A stretch of DNA of 64,000 nucleotides from Brevundimonas sp. AAP58 (GTDB lineage Bacteria > Pseudomonadota > Alphaproteobacteria > Caulobacterales > Caulobacteraceae): contig NZ_LJHU01000077.1 of NCBI RefSeq assembly GCF_001295975.1, positions 1 through 64,000 of the forward strand, written 5' to 3'. A model generated the notes under the pieces. The model was not told where the DNA came from and did not search any database. It worked only from the letters and a program-made list of their open reading frames with translations. A program made the translations under genes and the position numbers. The stretch's first letter is position 1; every line of letters begins with the position of its first letter. Positions 55,601-62,227 of the stretch are shown piece by piece.

Positions 55601-55947
55601 GCCAGCGCGACCCGGTTCTGGACCAGCACCTGGGCCTGATCCAGGTCCGTGCCCGGCTGGAAGGTCACGGTGATGGCGACCGCCCCGTCCGACGTCGAGG
55701 ACGACGTCAGATAGAGCATGTTCTCCACCCCGTTCACCTCCTGCTCGATGGGAGCGGCAACGGTCTCGGCCAGGGTCTCGGCCGAGGCGCCGGGATAGGC
55801 GGTATTGATGGTGATCGTGGGCGGCGCGATCTCCGGGTACTGCGACAGGGGCAACAGCGGATAGGCGAACACCCCGACCAGGGTGATGAAGACCGACAGG
55901 ACGGCCGCGAAGATCGGCCTGTCGATGAAGAAGCGCGAGATGTTCAT
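52660..55947 (-). CDS. RND multidrug efflux permease (AcrB/MexB family)
   Basis: 1095 residues from ATG 55947, reading MNISRFFIDRPIFAAVLSVF. Twelve membrane helices and two large periplasmic loops are present. The proton-relay aspartates lie in GIVVDDAIVVVEN and the matching lysine in LIALAAKNAILIVEF. These, with GSSLDRTQ- and FSLYNT-type porter segments, fit the HAE1 hydrophobe/amphiphile group. The C-terminal tail is longer and Pro/Gly-rich. Substrates unknown. Lies 11 bp after the adaptor gene. Confidence 0.95.
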   Translation of the reverse strand: MNISRFFIDRPIFAAVLSVFITLVGVFAYPLLPLSQYPEIAPPTITINTAYPGASAETLAETVAAPIEQEVNGVENMLYLTSSSTSDGAVAITVTFQPGTDLDQAQVLVQNRVALAEPRLPEQVRQVGVVVNKQTTSFLMVIGLTSPGEVLSNDYVGNYANANIRDRLLRLEGVGAVQVFGGGNYSMRIWIDPNKAAARGLNATDITAALQAQNVQAAAGSIGQPPFATNAAAFQQPIQVQGRLSDPEQFADIVIRTDPTTGAVTRIRDVARVELGAQDYGIRGFFDGERGVGMAILQQPGSNALGTADRVLAEVEAIRAELPQGMEVSVPYNPTEFVAKSVEKLQTTLIEAIVLVVLVVLIFLQSWRAAIIPIVAIPVSLVGTFAVLLGLGYSINSLSLFGLVLAVGIVVDDAIVVVENVERYLRQGLSPKEAAYKSMQEVSGALIAIGLVLVAVFVPTMFVPGIPGIFYRQFAVTIAAASVISLFVSLTLSPAMSAVLLRHHQPHDDATARRGGWREIPYRAAWAGRQFNRGFEWLSEKYGRFTARAVRVIGLVLAVYVGMLALTAWRLIDTPSGFIPEQDQGYLIGVIQLPAGSSLDRTQAIMTQASDIMKSTEGVDGTVAFAGLDGSSFSFGSNAATIFVRLDDFKYRTTRETAAVALAGAITGASQGIQGANIFVIAPPAVQGLGNGNGFKMMIQDRQSAGYGALEGATFAMMGAAAQTPDRVQQVFSLYNTGSPRVTADVDRDRALMMGVQPNDVFNTLGVYLGSSYVNDFNLLGRTFRVTAQAEPAYRDDLADIANLKVRASSGAMVPIGSLATLKEESGPARVVRYNLFTASELQGAAAPGVSSGQALAHMEQMAEQVLPPGFSYEWTELALQEKAAAGGAAPIFIVAVLMVFLVLAAQYEAFTLPLAVLLIVPLCLLAAMLGVNALGLDNNILVQVGLIVLIALAAKNAILIVEFAKQAEEEQGLDTRDAAVEAARIRLRPILMTSFAFILGVLPLVLATGPGAEMSRSLGAAVFFGMLGVTLFGLVFTPVFYVITRALAKRLPQGAKKKPPTSGGHDEGDFAGPSTITQPGPAPALGAPRQGDAA

Positions 55948-55958
55948 CGATCAGGCCT

Positions 55959-57173
55959 TCAGTCGCCGGAGGCGAGCGATTGCGTCAGGGCCCCGGCCGA
56001 GGTGCCGGTGGCGGCGGGCGGGGCGGTGGTGACCGGGGCCTGCTCCTGGCGCGGCTGGCGCTGGATGCGGCCATTGGTCGGCTGGACCCTCATGCCGGGC
56101 ATGGCGCGTTGCAGGCCGTCGATGATGATGCGGTCCGTCGGCCGGATGCCCGAGCGGATGACCCGCAGCCCATCGACCAGCGGCCCCAGCTGAACCGGCG
56201 TCGGCGTGACGGTGCCGTCGGCGTTAACGACCATGACCACGCGGCGCGCCTGATCGGTGGCGACGGCGCTGTCGGGGACCAGCAGGGCGTCATAGGCCCC
56301 GGCGCCGGCCACGCGCCCTTGCGCGAACATGCCCGGCTTCAGGAAGCCGTCGGCGTTGGGAATGACAGCCCGGGCGCGGATGGTGCCCGACGCCGGATCG
56401 ACGGCGTTGTCAGTGAAGTCGAGCGTACCGGCGCGGGTGAACTCCGCCTCGTCCTGCAGGCGCACGCGCACTGGGGCCGAGCGGCCCGCGCGGGCGTCAC
56501 GCTGGTACTTCAGCAGCAGGGCCTCAGATGCCTCGAAAACGAAGTAGATCGGCGAGGACGAGACGATGGTCGTCAGGACGTCGGCTTGCGACGAACCACC
56601 GGCGATCAGGTTGCCCGGATCGACGCGGCGGTCCGATACGCGACCCGACGCCGGAGCCACGACGCGCGTGAACTCCAGATCCAGCTGGCGAGCGCGGACA
56701 TTGGCCTGGGCTGAGGCGACGGCCGCCTCGGCCTGTTGCAGCGCGCCGCGGTTGGTGTCGACCTCGGCCTGGCTAACGGCCTGGCTGGCCAGCAACCCTT
56801 CCGAGCGGGTCAGGTTGGTGCGGGCGAGCGTCAGCTGGGCCTCGGCCTGGCTGAGCGCCGCGCGGGCGGCGGCCAGCTGGGCCTGAGCCGGACGCGGATC
56901 GAGGGTGAACAGCAACTGGCCGCGCCGGACGAAATCGCCGTCGCGGAAGTGAACCGCCTGGATAAAGCCGCCGACGCGGGCGCGCACTTCGACCTGGCTG
57001 GTCGCTTCGAACCGGCCGGTGAAGTCGTCCCAGTCCACAACCCTCTCGGCCAGCGGCACGGCGACCGTGACCGGGGCGGCGGGCGGCGGCCCCTGGGCCT
57101 CCGAACGTTGCGAACAGCCGTAAAGCGCGCCCGTCAGAAGGACGGACACGGCCAGAATCTTCAGCCCGCGCAT
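55959..57173 (-). CDS. RND efflux periplasmic adaptor (AcrA/MexA family)
   Basis: 404 residues from ATG 57173 with AGGGAGA eight bases upstream. A lipobox (ALYGCSQ, Cys about 20) anchors it to the inner membrane. The barrel-sandwich hybrid begins TGRFEATSQVEVRARVGGFI and the alpha-hairpin runs through the Ala/Gln/Glu-rich segment around residues 90-165. A beta-barrel and membrane-proximal domain follow. First gene of the operon, divergent from the TetR regulator. Confidence 0.95.
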   Translation of the reverse strand: MRGLKILAVSVLLTGALYGCSQRSEAQGPPPAAPVTVAVPLAERVVDWDDFTGRFEATSQVEVRARVGGFIQAVHFRDGDFVRRGQLLFTLDPRPAQAQLAAARAALSQAEAQLTLARTNLTRSEGLLASQAVSQAEVDTNRGALQQAEAAVASAQANVRARQLDLEFTRVVAPASGRVSDRRVDPGNLIAGGSSQADVLTTIVSSSPIYFVFEASEALLLKYQRDARAGRSAPVRVRLQDEAEFTRAGTLDFTDNAVDPASGTIRARAVIPNADGFLKPGMFAQGRVAGAGAYDALLVPDSAVATDQARRVVMVVNADGTVTPTPVQLGPLVDGLRVIRSGIRPTDRIIIDGLQRAMPGMRVQPTNGRIQRQPRQEQAPVTTAPPAATGTSAGALTQSLASGD

Positions 57174-57235
57174 GCGCGCAATCTCCCTGTCGGAGGATTT
57201 CCCTGTCAGGCGGCGACCCAATCTACCGGGGGGTG

Positions 57236-57251
57236 GTCAACGCCTGTTGAC
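57236..57251. promoter_or_regulatory. Palindromic operator candidate 1 (TetR/RND)
   Basis: GTCAACGCCTGTTGAC has perfect 6-bp arms around GCCT. It is 63 bp upstream of the adaptor gene start, consistent with repressor binding over the promoter. Confidence 0.6.
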
Positions 57252-57275
57252 TTAGATGTGACGAACCCTCACGCT

Positions 57276-57293
57276 TGTCAACACGTGGTGACA
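57276..57293. promoter_or_regulatory. Palindromic operator candidate 2 (TetR/RND)
   Basis: TGTCAACACGTGGTGACA is an 18-bp palindrome with one mismatched pair. It shares the GTCAAC half with site 1 and has the length typical of TetR operators. Confidence 0.6.
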
Positions 57294-57363
57294 TCGTCAT
57301 ATCGGGATAACAGCAAGACAGGACCTGAACGCCGCAGATTCGGGACTTTCCAGGGAGATCACA

Positions 57364-57933
57364 TTGGGTTTCGCCGCCGTCTGCCCACGCCCTCGCAACG
57401 CCGCCGCGACGCGCACGGCGATTCTCGACGCCGCCGCCAAACGTTTCGCGGCCGAGAGCTACGAGCAGGTGGGCATGCGCGATATCGCCCGCGACGTGGG
57501 GGTCGATCCGGCCCTGATCTCCCGCTACTTCGGCTCCAAGGAGGAGCTGTTCCGCGCGGTGCTCGACGACTGCGACGGCGACGAGCTGATGGACGGCGAC
57601 CGCGCCACCTTCGGCGAGCGCATGGCCGAGGACCTGATCTATGGTCCCGCCAAGGACGAGGATCTGGCCTGGCTGCTGATCATGCTGAAGTCCGCCGGCT
57701 CGCCCAAGGCCGCCGAGATCGTGCAGCAAGCCGCGATCGAAGGCTTCTACGAGCCCTTCACCGCCTGGCTGGGCGGCGAGGACGCGGCGATCCGGGCGCG
57801 GATCCTGGCGGGCATCCTCATGGGCGTCGCGGTCGGCCGCGACCTGTCAGGCGGCATGAAGCTGTCGCCCGAGGAGTGCGAGCGCATGAAGGCGCGGCTC
57901 GCGCCCATGCTGCAGGAACTGGTGGACGGCTGA
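57364..57933 (+). CDS. TetR-family regulator of the efflux operon
   Basis: 189 residues from TTG 57364, after CAGGGAGA. The N-terminal helix-turn-helix (TRTAILDAAAKRFAAESYEQ, then MRDIARDVGVDPALISRYFG) is a standard TetR domain, and the rest is an all-alpha ligand domain. It is divergent from the adaptor/pump/OMF operon and probably represses it, with relief by a pump substrate. No in-frame ATG fits better before the HTH. Confidence 0.92.
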   Translation: MGFAAVCPRPRNAAATRTAILDAAAKRFAAESYEQVGMRDIARDVGVDPALISRYFGSKEELFRAVLDDCDGDELMDGDRATFGERMAEDLIYGPAKDEDLAWLLIMLKSAGSPKAAEIVQQAAIEGFYEPFTAWLGGEDAAIRARILAGILMGVAVGRDLSGGMKLSPEECERMKARLAPMLQELVDG

Positions 57934-57951
57934 GGGATTTCCCCGCTCGGT

Positions 57952-57980
57952 CGCTCATCCTCGCGAATTTAGGGACCGGG
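57952..57980. repeat. Solitary degenerate type B palindromic repeat
   Basis: CGCTCATCCTCGCGAATTTA and the following GGGACCGGG match the type B unit of the gltD-gltB gap (CGCTCATCC.CGCGA...GGGACC), but the stem is broken. It appears to be a decayed single copy just after the tetR gene. Confidence 0.5.
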
Positions 57981-58108
57981 TGCTGAAGCGAGGCATGCCG
58001 GTCAGGATCAAGAGGCGGCTATGCGCCCTCCGGGGCTCGCCCTAGAGCTCTCGATTTCGCACGGAGGAACAGGGGAAATGCGGCGAGCCGGCCCCTGCCG
58101 ATGGTTCG

Positions 58109-58231
58109 TTACGGTGTGCGCCCGAGCCAGTCGGTGACCAGACACACCATGCCGACGACGGCCAGGGCGTGAACCAGAAGCTGATAGGCCAGATCGCGCT
58201 TACGCCAGGTAGTGAAAGGCGAGTTCCTCAT
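58109..58231 (-). CDS. Possible small single-helix membrane protein, 40 residues
   Basis: ATG 58231 to TAA 58109 encodes 40 residues: a short polar/basic start (MRNSPFTTWRKRDLAY) and one hydrophobic helix (LLVHALAVVGMVCLVTDWL). A basic segment before a single helix is plausible for a small inner-membrane protein. No good ribosome site is visible and I do not recognise a family. Confidence 0.3.
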   Translation of the reverse strand: MRNSPFTTWRKRDLAYQLLVHALAVVGMVCLVTDWLGRTP

Positions 58232-58337
58232 TTTACGCAGGTATATGAAGGCGCTGGCGTTGGATAGTCAGCTCGTGAGGGTCGGCGCGCAGCGTCCGAT
58301 CCCAGGATGACGTCCCAAGACGAGCGGGTGCGTTGAA

Positions 58338-60710
58338 CTACCCCGCCACCTGCCCGAAATCGGCGACGCGGCCCATGACCGCGCGCACCTGACCCAGCAG
58401 CTTGAGCCGGTTCTCGCGCTCCTCCAGCACATCGGAGTTGACCATCACGTCGGTGAAGAAGTCGTCCACCGGGGCGCGCAGGCCCGCCAGCGCCGTCATG
58501 GCGGCGGCGAAGTCCTCGGTCGCCAGCGCCTGATCCACCGCGCCTCGCGCCCGTTCGACGGCGAAGGCCAGCGTCGTCTCGGCCTCGGGCTGGTTGGGCA
58601 GGCCGGTCCCGACGGCACCCTCCGGCAGCGGCCCCTTCTTCTCCTCGGCCTTGAGGATGTTGGACGCCCGCTTGTAGCCCGCCAGCAGGTTCGCCCCGTC
58701 GTCGGTAGCGAGGAAGGCGTCAAGCGCCTCGACCCGACGCACGATGCGGACGAGGTCGTCGTCGCCCAGCGCGAACACGGCATCCACCAGGTCGTGGCGC
58801 TTGCCCTGATCGCGCAGGAGGACTTTCAGGCGGTCGGCGAAGAAGGCGAGGACCTCACCATCAACGTCGATTTCATTATCGTGCTGCTCGCCCCCGACTT
58901 TGGTGTGAGCTTTATTGATGAGGTCCGAGGCGAACTTGAGCAAAGATGGGAACTTATCGTTCTCAGCTGCTGCAAGTGTTCTCGCCATGCTCGCCTGCGC
59001 ATCGCGCATCGCAATTCTTGAGGCAGCTGAAACAGCGTAGAATGCGCAGACGATTAGTGTCTGAGCCAACGGAACCCGGTGACCGTTCTCCACGATCAGT
59101 CGAATGGCACCCAACGCAGCACGCCTCAGTGCGAAAGGATCCTTCGACCCTGTAGGCCGTTCGTCGATGGCGTAGAAGCAAGCAAGCGTATCCAGCTTGT
59201 CGGCCAGAGCCACCGCCACCGTCAGCGGCGCGGTCGGGACCGTGTCCCCCGGACCCTGCGGTTTGTAGTGGTCGCGGATGGCGTCGGCCAAGGCTGAGCC
59301 CTCCCCCTCGAGGGGGGTCGAGGAAGGATCGGCGAAGCCGGTCCGACGAGGTTGGGTGGGGGTGGAGGCACGATCTTCGTCAGGAGGCGAGGAGACTCCG
59401 ACGGAGTCTTCCGGGGTCACCGGCCACTCAGTGCCTCCACCCCATCCCCGGCCCTTCCCCCTCGAGGGGAAGGGAGAAGGAAGCAGGGCTCTCGCGTAAT
59501 AGCCGCCCATCACGCCTTGAAGTTCAGGAAACTCGCCGACCATGCCGCTGGCCAGATCGGCTTTTGCGAGACGAGCCGCCTGTTCCGCCTGATCCGGATC
59601 GGCCCCGACCAGCGGCGCGATCTCGCGGGCGAGCGCCGCGATCCGCTCCACCCGCTCGGCCATGGTCCCCAGCTTGGCGTGGAAGGTCACGCCCTCCAGC
59701 TTCTTCAGCCAGGCGTCGAAGCCGACCTTCCTGTCTTCGTCCCAGAAGAAGCGGGCGTCGTTCAGGCGCGCCGACAGCACACGGCTGTTGCCGGCCGCCA
59801 GCGCCTTGCCGCCATCGGTCGCCTCGACGTTGGCCACGACGACGAAGTTGGGGGCCAGCCCGCCCGTCGCCGGGTCGCGCACGGCGAAATACTTCTGGTG
59901 CGTCTTCATCGACAGCCGGATCACCTCCGGCGGCAGGTCGAGGAACGACGGGTCCATGTCGCCCAGGATCGGCGTCGGCCATTCCGCCAGACCCGAGACC
60001 TCCTCCAGCAGGCCGTCGTCGTCGATCATCTGCAGGTTCTGCGCCTGGCATACGGCTCGGGCGCCCTCGACGATGCGGAGCTTGCGATCCGCCTGATCCA
60101 GCAGGACGAAATTGGCCTCCAGCTGCGTCCGGTAGTCCTCGAACGACCGCACCTTCAGCGGATGACCCGAGCCCATGAAGCGGTGCCCCTCGGTCAAGTC
60201 GTCGCTCTGAATGCCCTCGACCGCGAACGGCACGACCGCCCCGTCGAACAGGCACAGGATGCGCTTCAACGGCCGGACCCAAGTCAGGCTGCCCGTCTCC
60301 CACCGCATGGACTTCGGCCAGGGGAAACCGCGAATAATCCCCTCGACCATCTCGGGGATCAGGTCTGCGGTGGACCGCCCCTTCTGCTCGATCACGGCAT
60401 AGAGCACGCCGTCGCGCTCGGTCAGCTGCTCACGCGTCAGACCGGTCTTTCTCAGGAAGCCCTCCAGCGCCTGCTCCGGCGCCGAGACCTTGGGCCCCTT
60501 CAGCTCCTCCGACCGATCCGGCGTCGCCGCCGGCAAACCCTCGACCACCAGGGTCAGCCGCCGGGGCCCCGCGAACGTCGTCAGCGCCTCGTATGTCAGC
60601 CCGGTCGCCTTCAGCCGCTCGCCCGCCATGCGCTCCAGATCACGCGCGGCCTGCGCCTGCATCCGCGCGGGGATTTCCTCGGAGAAGAGTTCAAGAAGGA
60701 GTTGGGGCAT
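58338..60710 (-). CDS. glyS: Glycyl-tRNA synthetase beta subunit with in-frame element insertion
   Basis: 790 residues from ATG 60710; alphaproteobacterial GlyS is usually nearer 690. It starts MPQLLLELFSEEIPARMQAQ, keeps the GlyS body and HD-like region (MGEFPELQGVMGGYYA, later HYKPQGPGDTVPTAPL) and ends with the anticodon-binding DALR-like part. About 60 extra residues (412-472) are encoded by a miniature repeat element (59296-59476), read in frame with no stop. A second stretch (about residues 537-617) is longer and lower in GC than expected. The start codon overlaps the stop of the DUF559 gene (TGATG). With GlyQ it forms the alpha2beta2 enzyme; the complete frame suggests it is functional. 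Confidence 0.93.
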   Translation of the reverse strand: MPQLLLELFSEEIPARMQAQAARDLERMAGERLKATGLTYEALTTFAGPRRLTLVVEGLPAATPDRSEELKGPKVSAPEQALEGFLRKTGLTREQLTERDGVLYAVIEQKGRSTADLIPEMVEGIIRGFPWPKSMRWETGSLTWVRPLKRILCLFDGAVVPFAVEGIQSDDLTEGHRFMGSGHPLKVRSFEDYRTQLEANFVLLDQADRKLRIVEGARAVCQAQNLQMIDDDGLLEEVSGLAEWPTPILGDMDPSFLDLPPEVIRLSMKTHQKYFAVRDPATGGLAPNFVVVANVEATDGGKALAAGNSRVLSARLNDARFFWDEDRKVGFDAWLKKLEGVTFHAKLGTMAERVERIAALAREIAPLVGADPDQAEQAARLAKADLASGMVGEFPELQGVMGGYYARALLPSPFPSRGKGRGWGGGTEWPVTPEDSVGVSSPPDEDRASTPTQPRRTGFADPSSTPLEGEGSALADAIRDHYKPQGPGDTVPTAPLTVAVALADKLDTLACFYAIDERPTGSKDPFALRRAALGAIRLIVENGHRVPLAQTLIVCAFYAVSAASRIAMRDAQASMARTLAAAENDKFPSLLKFASDLINKAHTKVGGEQHDNEIDVDGEVLAFFADRLKVLLRDQGKRHDLVDAVFALGDDDLVRIVRRVEALDAFLATDDGANLLAGYKRASNILKAEEKKGPLPEGAVGTGLPNQPEAETTLAFAVERARGAVDQALATEDFAAAMTALAGLRAPVDDFFTDVMVNSDVLEERENRLKLLGQVRAVMGRVADFGQVAG
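59296..59476 (-). mobile_element. Miniature inverted-repeat element inside glyS
   Basis: Inverted ends at 59296-59371 and 59431-59476. The right end matches the right end of the DUF559 element (61191-61236) at 44 of 46 positions, and similarity continues inward through a GGAGTCTTC segment. It lacks the DUF559 reading frame. It is read through in frame within glyS, giving a peptide with SPFPSRGKGRGWGGGT and later STPLEGEGS, which resembles the peptides the DUF559 element ends would encode. No target duplication could be confirmed. Confidence 0.8.
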
Positions 60711-61180
60711 CAGATTTCGCTAGAGCCCTTCCCCTCGAGGGGGAAGAGTTGGGATGGGGTGGAGGCACGGGCGAAGCCGGGAGGCACGTAGGCTCCGGCG
60801 GCTTTGCTGATCTTTGCCACCACGGTGTCGATCTCTCGTTCAACCCGCTGCGTCGGGAAGCGCAGAACGCGATAGCCTTGGCTTATGAGCCACTCGTCGC
60901 GGGTCAGATCTCGCAGGGCGACGTCGGTCCGGTTGTGAACGCCGCCATCGACCTCGATCACCAGCTTCGCTGAATGGCAGGCGAAATCGACGATGTAGGG
61001 ACCGATGGGAGCTTGCCTGCGGAAACGGACCTCAAGCTTACGAAGGTGCTGCCAGAGCCGAGCTTCGGTGCGGGTGGGTTCGGACCGAAGGCGGCGCGCG
61101 CGGTCGACCCCGCCTGGCTTGATCTTCGGCGTTCGCGCGAACCGATCGATCAGAGGGGCGTCGGAGTCTTCGGGGCTCAT
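60710..61180 (-). CDS. DUF559 endonuclease-like protein between glyQ and glyS
   Basis: 156 residues from ATG 61180; the frame stays open up to 61291, but the extra part is repeat sequence and the 3' end of glyQ. The core RARRLRSEPTRTEARLWQHL, FRRQAPIGPYIVDFACHSAK, LVIEVDGGVHN and GYRVLRFPTQ is a textbook DUF559 domain, related to Vsr/PD-(D/E)XK nucleases with the Asp of VDF and acidic EVDGG as likely metal ligands. The last ~15 residues are encoded by the left repeat. It is flanked by 45-bp inverted repeats and its stop overlaps the glyS ATG. A DNA-processing role in moving the element is a hypothesis. Confidence 0.85.
   Translation of the reverse strand: MSPEDSDAPLIDRFARTPKIKPGGVDRARRLRSEPTRTEARLWQHLRKLEVRFRRQAPIGPYIVDFACHSAKLVIEVDGGVHNRTDVALRDLTRDEWLISQGYRVLRFPTQRVEREIDTVVAKISKAAGAYVPPGFARASTPSQLFPLEGKGSSEI
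60723..60768. repeat. Left inverted repeat of the DUF559 element
   Basis: Contains the near-palindrome CCCTTCCCCTCGAGGGGGAA followed by GGGGTGGAGGCAC. It overlaps the 3' end of the DUF559 gene and lies 13 bp from the glyS start. Confidence 0.8.
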
Positions 61181-61190
61181 CAGAGACTTG

Positions 61191-61236
61191 GTGCCTCCAC
61201 CCCATCCCCAACCCTTCCCCCTCGAGGGGAAGGGAG
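61191..61236. repeat. Right inverted repeat of the DUF559 element
   Basis: GTGCCTCCACCCCATCCCCA leads into the C/G palindrome centred on CTCGAG. It ends 4 bp before the glyQ stop codon, so it abuts glyQ without damaging it. Only two bases (positions 20-21) differ from the right end of the element in glyS. Confidence 0.85.
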
Positions 61237-61239
61237 ACG

Positions 61240-62130
61240 TCACGCCGCCGCCCTTTCCTGTTCGACCCAAGCCAGCGCACACGCCTTGCACAGGTCCCGG
61301 ATGCGGCCGATGTAGCTCTGCCGTTCGGCCACCGCGATCGCGCCGCGAGCGTCCATCAGGTTGAACAGGTGACTGGCCTTCAGCACCTGGTCATAGGCCG
61401 GCAGCACCAGCGCCTGCCCCTGCGGCCCGGTCATGGCCAGCAGCCGCGACACCTCCGCCACCATGTCCTCGAACCGACGCTTCAACCCCTCGACGTCATA
61501 GCCGTGGAAGTTCGCTTCCGACTGCTGGCGCTCATTCTCCAGGAAGACCTCGCCGTAGGTCGTTCCCTCCTTGGTGAACTTCAGATCATAAACATTATCA
61601 ACGCCCTGGACATACATGGCCAGGCGCTCCAGCCCATAGGTCAGCTCGCCCGACACCACATCGACCTCGATGCCGCCGACGCCCTGGAAGTAGGTGAACT
61701 GCGTCACCTCCATGCCGTCGCACCACACCTCCCAGCCCAGACCCCAGGCCCCGACCGTCGGGTTCTCCCAGTCGTCCTCGACGAAGCGGATGTCGTGCAG
61801 CTTCGGATCGATGCCGATGGCCTTCAGGCTGTTCAGATACAGGTCCTGCAGATCGTCCGGGTTGGGCTTCAGGATGACCTGATACTGATAATAGTGCTGC
61901 AGCCGGTTGGGGTTTTCGCCATAGCGGCCGTCGCCGGGGCGGCGGCTGGGCTGGACGTAGGCGGCCTTCCACGGCTTCTTGCCCAGCGCGCGCAGCACGG
62001 TCGCAGGATGCAGCGTGCCGGCCCCGACCTCGATGTCATAGGGCTGCAGGATGGCGCAGCCCTGGTCGCCCCAGTAGCGGTGCAGCGTCAGGATCAGGTC
62101 CTGGAAGGCGAGCGGTTCGGTCTGTTTCAA
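61240..62130 (-). CDS. glyQ: Glycyl-tRNA synthetase alpha subunit
   Basis: 296 residues from ATG 62130. [52 protein letters not shown] and [20 protein letters not shown] are the class II motifs of GlyQ. It carries the glycine activation site of the alpha2beta2 enzyme. Length is standard, and the stop lies directly against the right repeat of the DUF559 element. Confidence 0.97.
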   Translation of the reverse strand: MKQTEPLAFQDLILTLHRYWGDQGCAILQPYDIEVGAGTLHPATVLRALGKKPWKAAYVQPSRRPGDGRYGENPNRLQHYYQYQVILKPNPDDLQDLYLNSLKAIGIDPKLHDIRFVEDDWENPTVGAWGLGWEVWCDGMEVTQFTYFQGVGGIEVDVVSGELTYGLERLAMYVQGVDNVYDLKFTKEGTTYGEVFLENERQQSEANFHGYDVEGLKRRFEDMVAEVSRLLAMTGPQGQALVLPAYDQVLKASHLFNLMDARGAIAVAERQSYIGRIRDLCKACALAWVEQERAAA

Positions 62131-62146
62131 GGCGGTTTCGCAGGCG

Positions 62147-62182
62147 CAAAAGGAAAGGCGGCGGACCCTAGAGCCCGCCGCC
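62147..62182 (-). terminator. Intrinsic terminator after the fasciclin gene
   Basis: GGCGGCGG and CCGCCGCC form an 8-bp stem, followed on the minus strand by TTTCCTTTTG. It lies between the fasciclin stop (62228) and the glyQ start, separating the two transcripts. Confidence 0.75.
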
Positions 62183-62227
62183 CTTCAACTCAACCGGACC
62201 TGTCACGAGGTCGGTGCGAAGGCCCGC

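Larger units (their letters stand above)
57174..57363. promoter_or_regulatory. Divergent promoter of the efflux operon and tetR gene
   Basis: 190 bp with two strong palindromes, at 57236-57251 and 57276-57293, and a looser GTGA...TCAC element at 57258-57272. Divergent TetR/RND pairs are usually regulated at such shared sites. The AGGGAGA ribosome sites of both genes are at its ends. Confidence 0.7.
57934..58337. other. Gene-poor gap with a solitary type B repeat and a possible small ORF
   Basis: 404 bp between tetR and glyS. It contains a degenerate type B repeat at 57952-57980 and a possible 40-residue membrane ORF at 58109-58231 on the minus strand. Nothing else is recognisable; no clear terminator for either flanking gene was found. 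Confidence 0.6.
60723..61236 (-). mobile_element. DUF559 gene bounded by ~45-bp inverted repeats
   Basis: Left repeat 60723-60768 and inverted right repeat 61191-61236 match at about 42 of 45 aligned positions (hairpin CCTTCCCCTCGAGGGGGAAG and GGGGTGGAGGCAC). They enclose the DUF559 coding region (514 bp in all), inserted between glyQ and glyS, which are normally adjacent. Ends match those of the miniature element within glyS. No transposase or clear target duplication is present. Confidence 0.75.

Noticed and set aside
59296-59476. Intein in glyS
   Set aside because: The inserted segment has no intein splicing motifs and is far too short; it matches the neighbouring repeat element.
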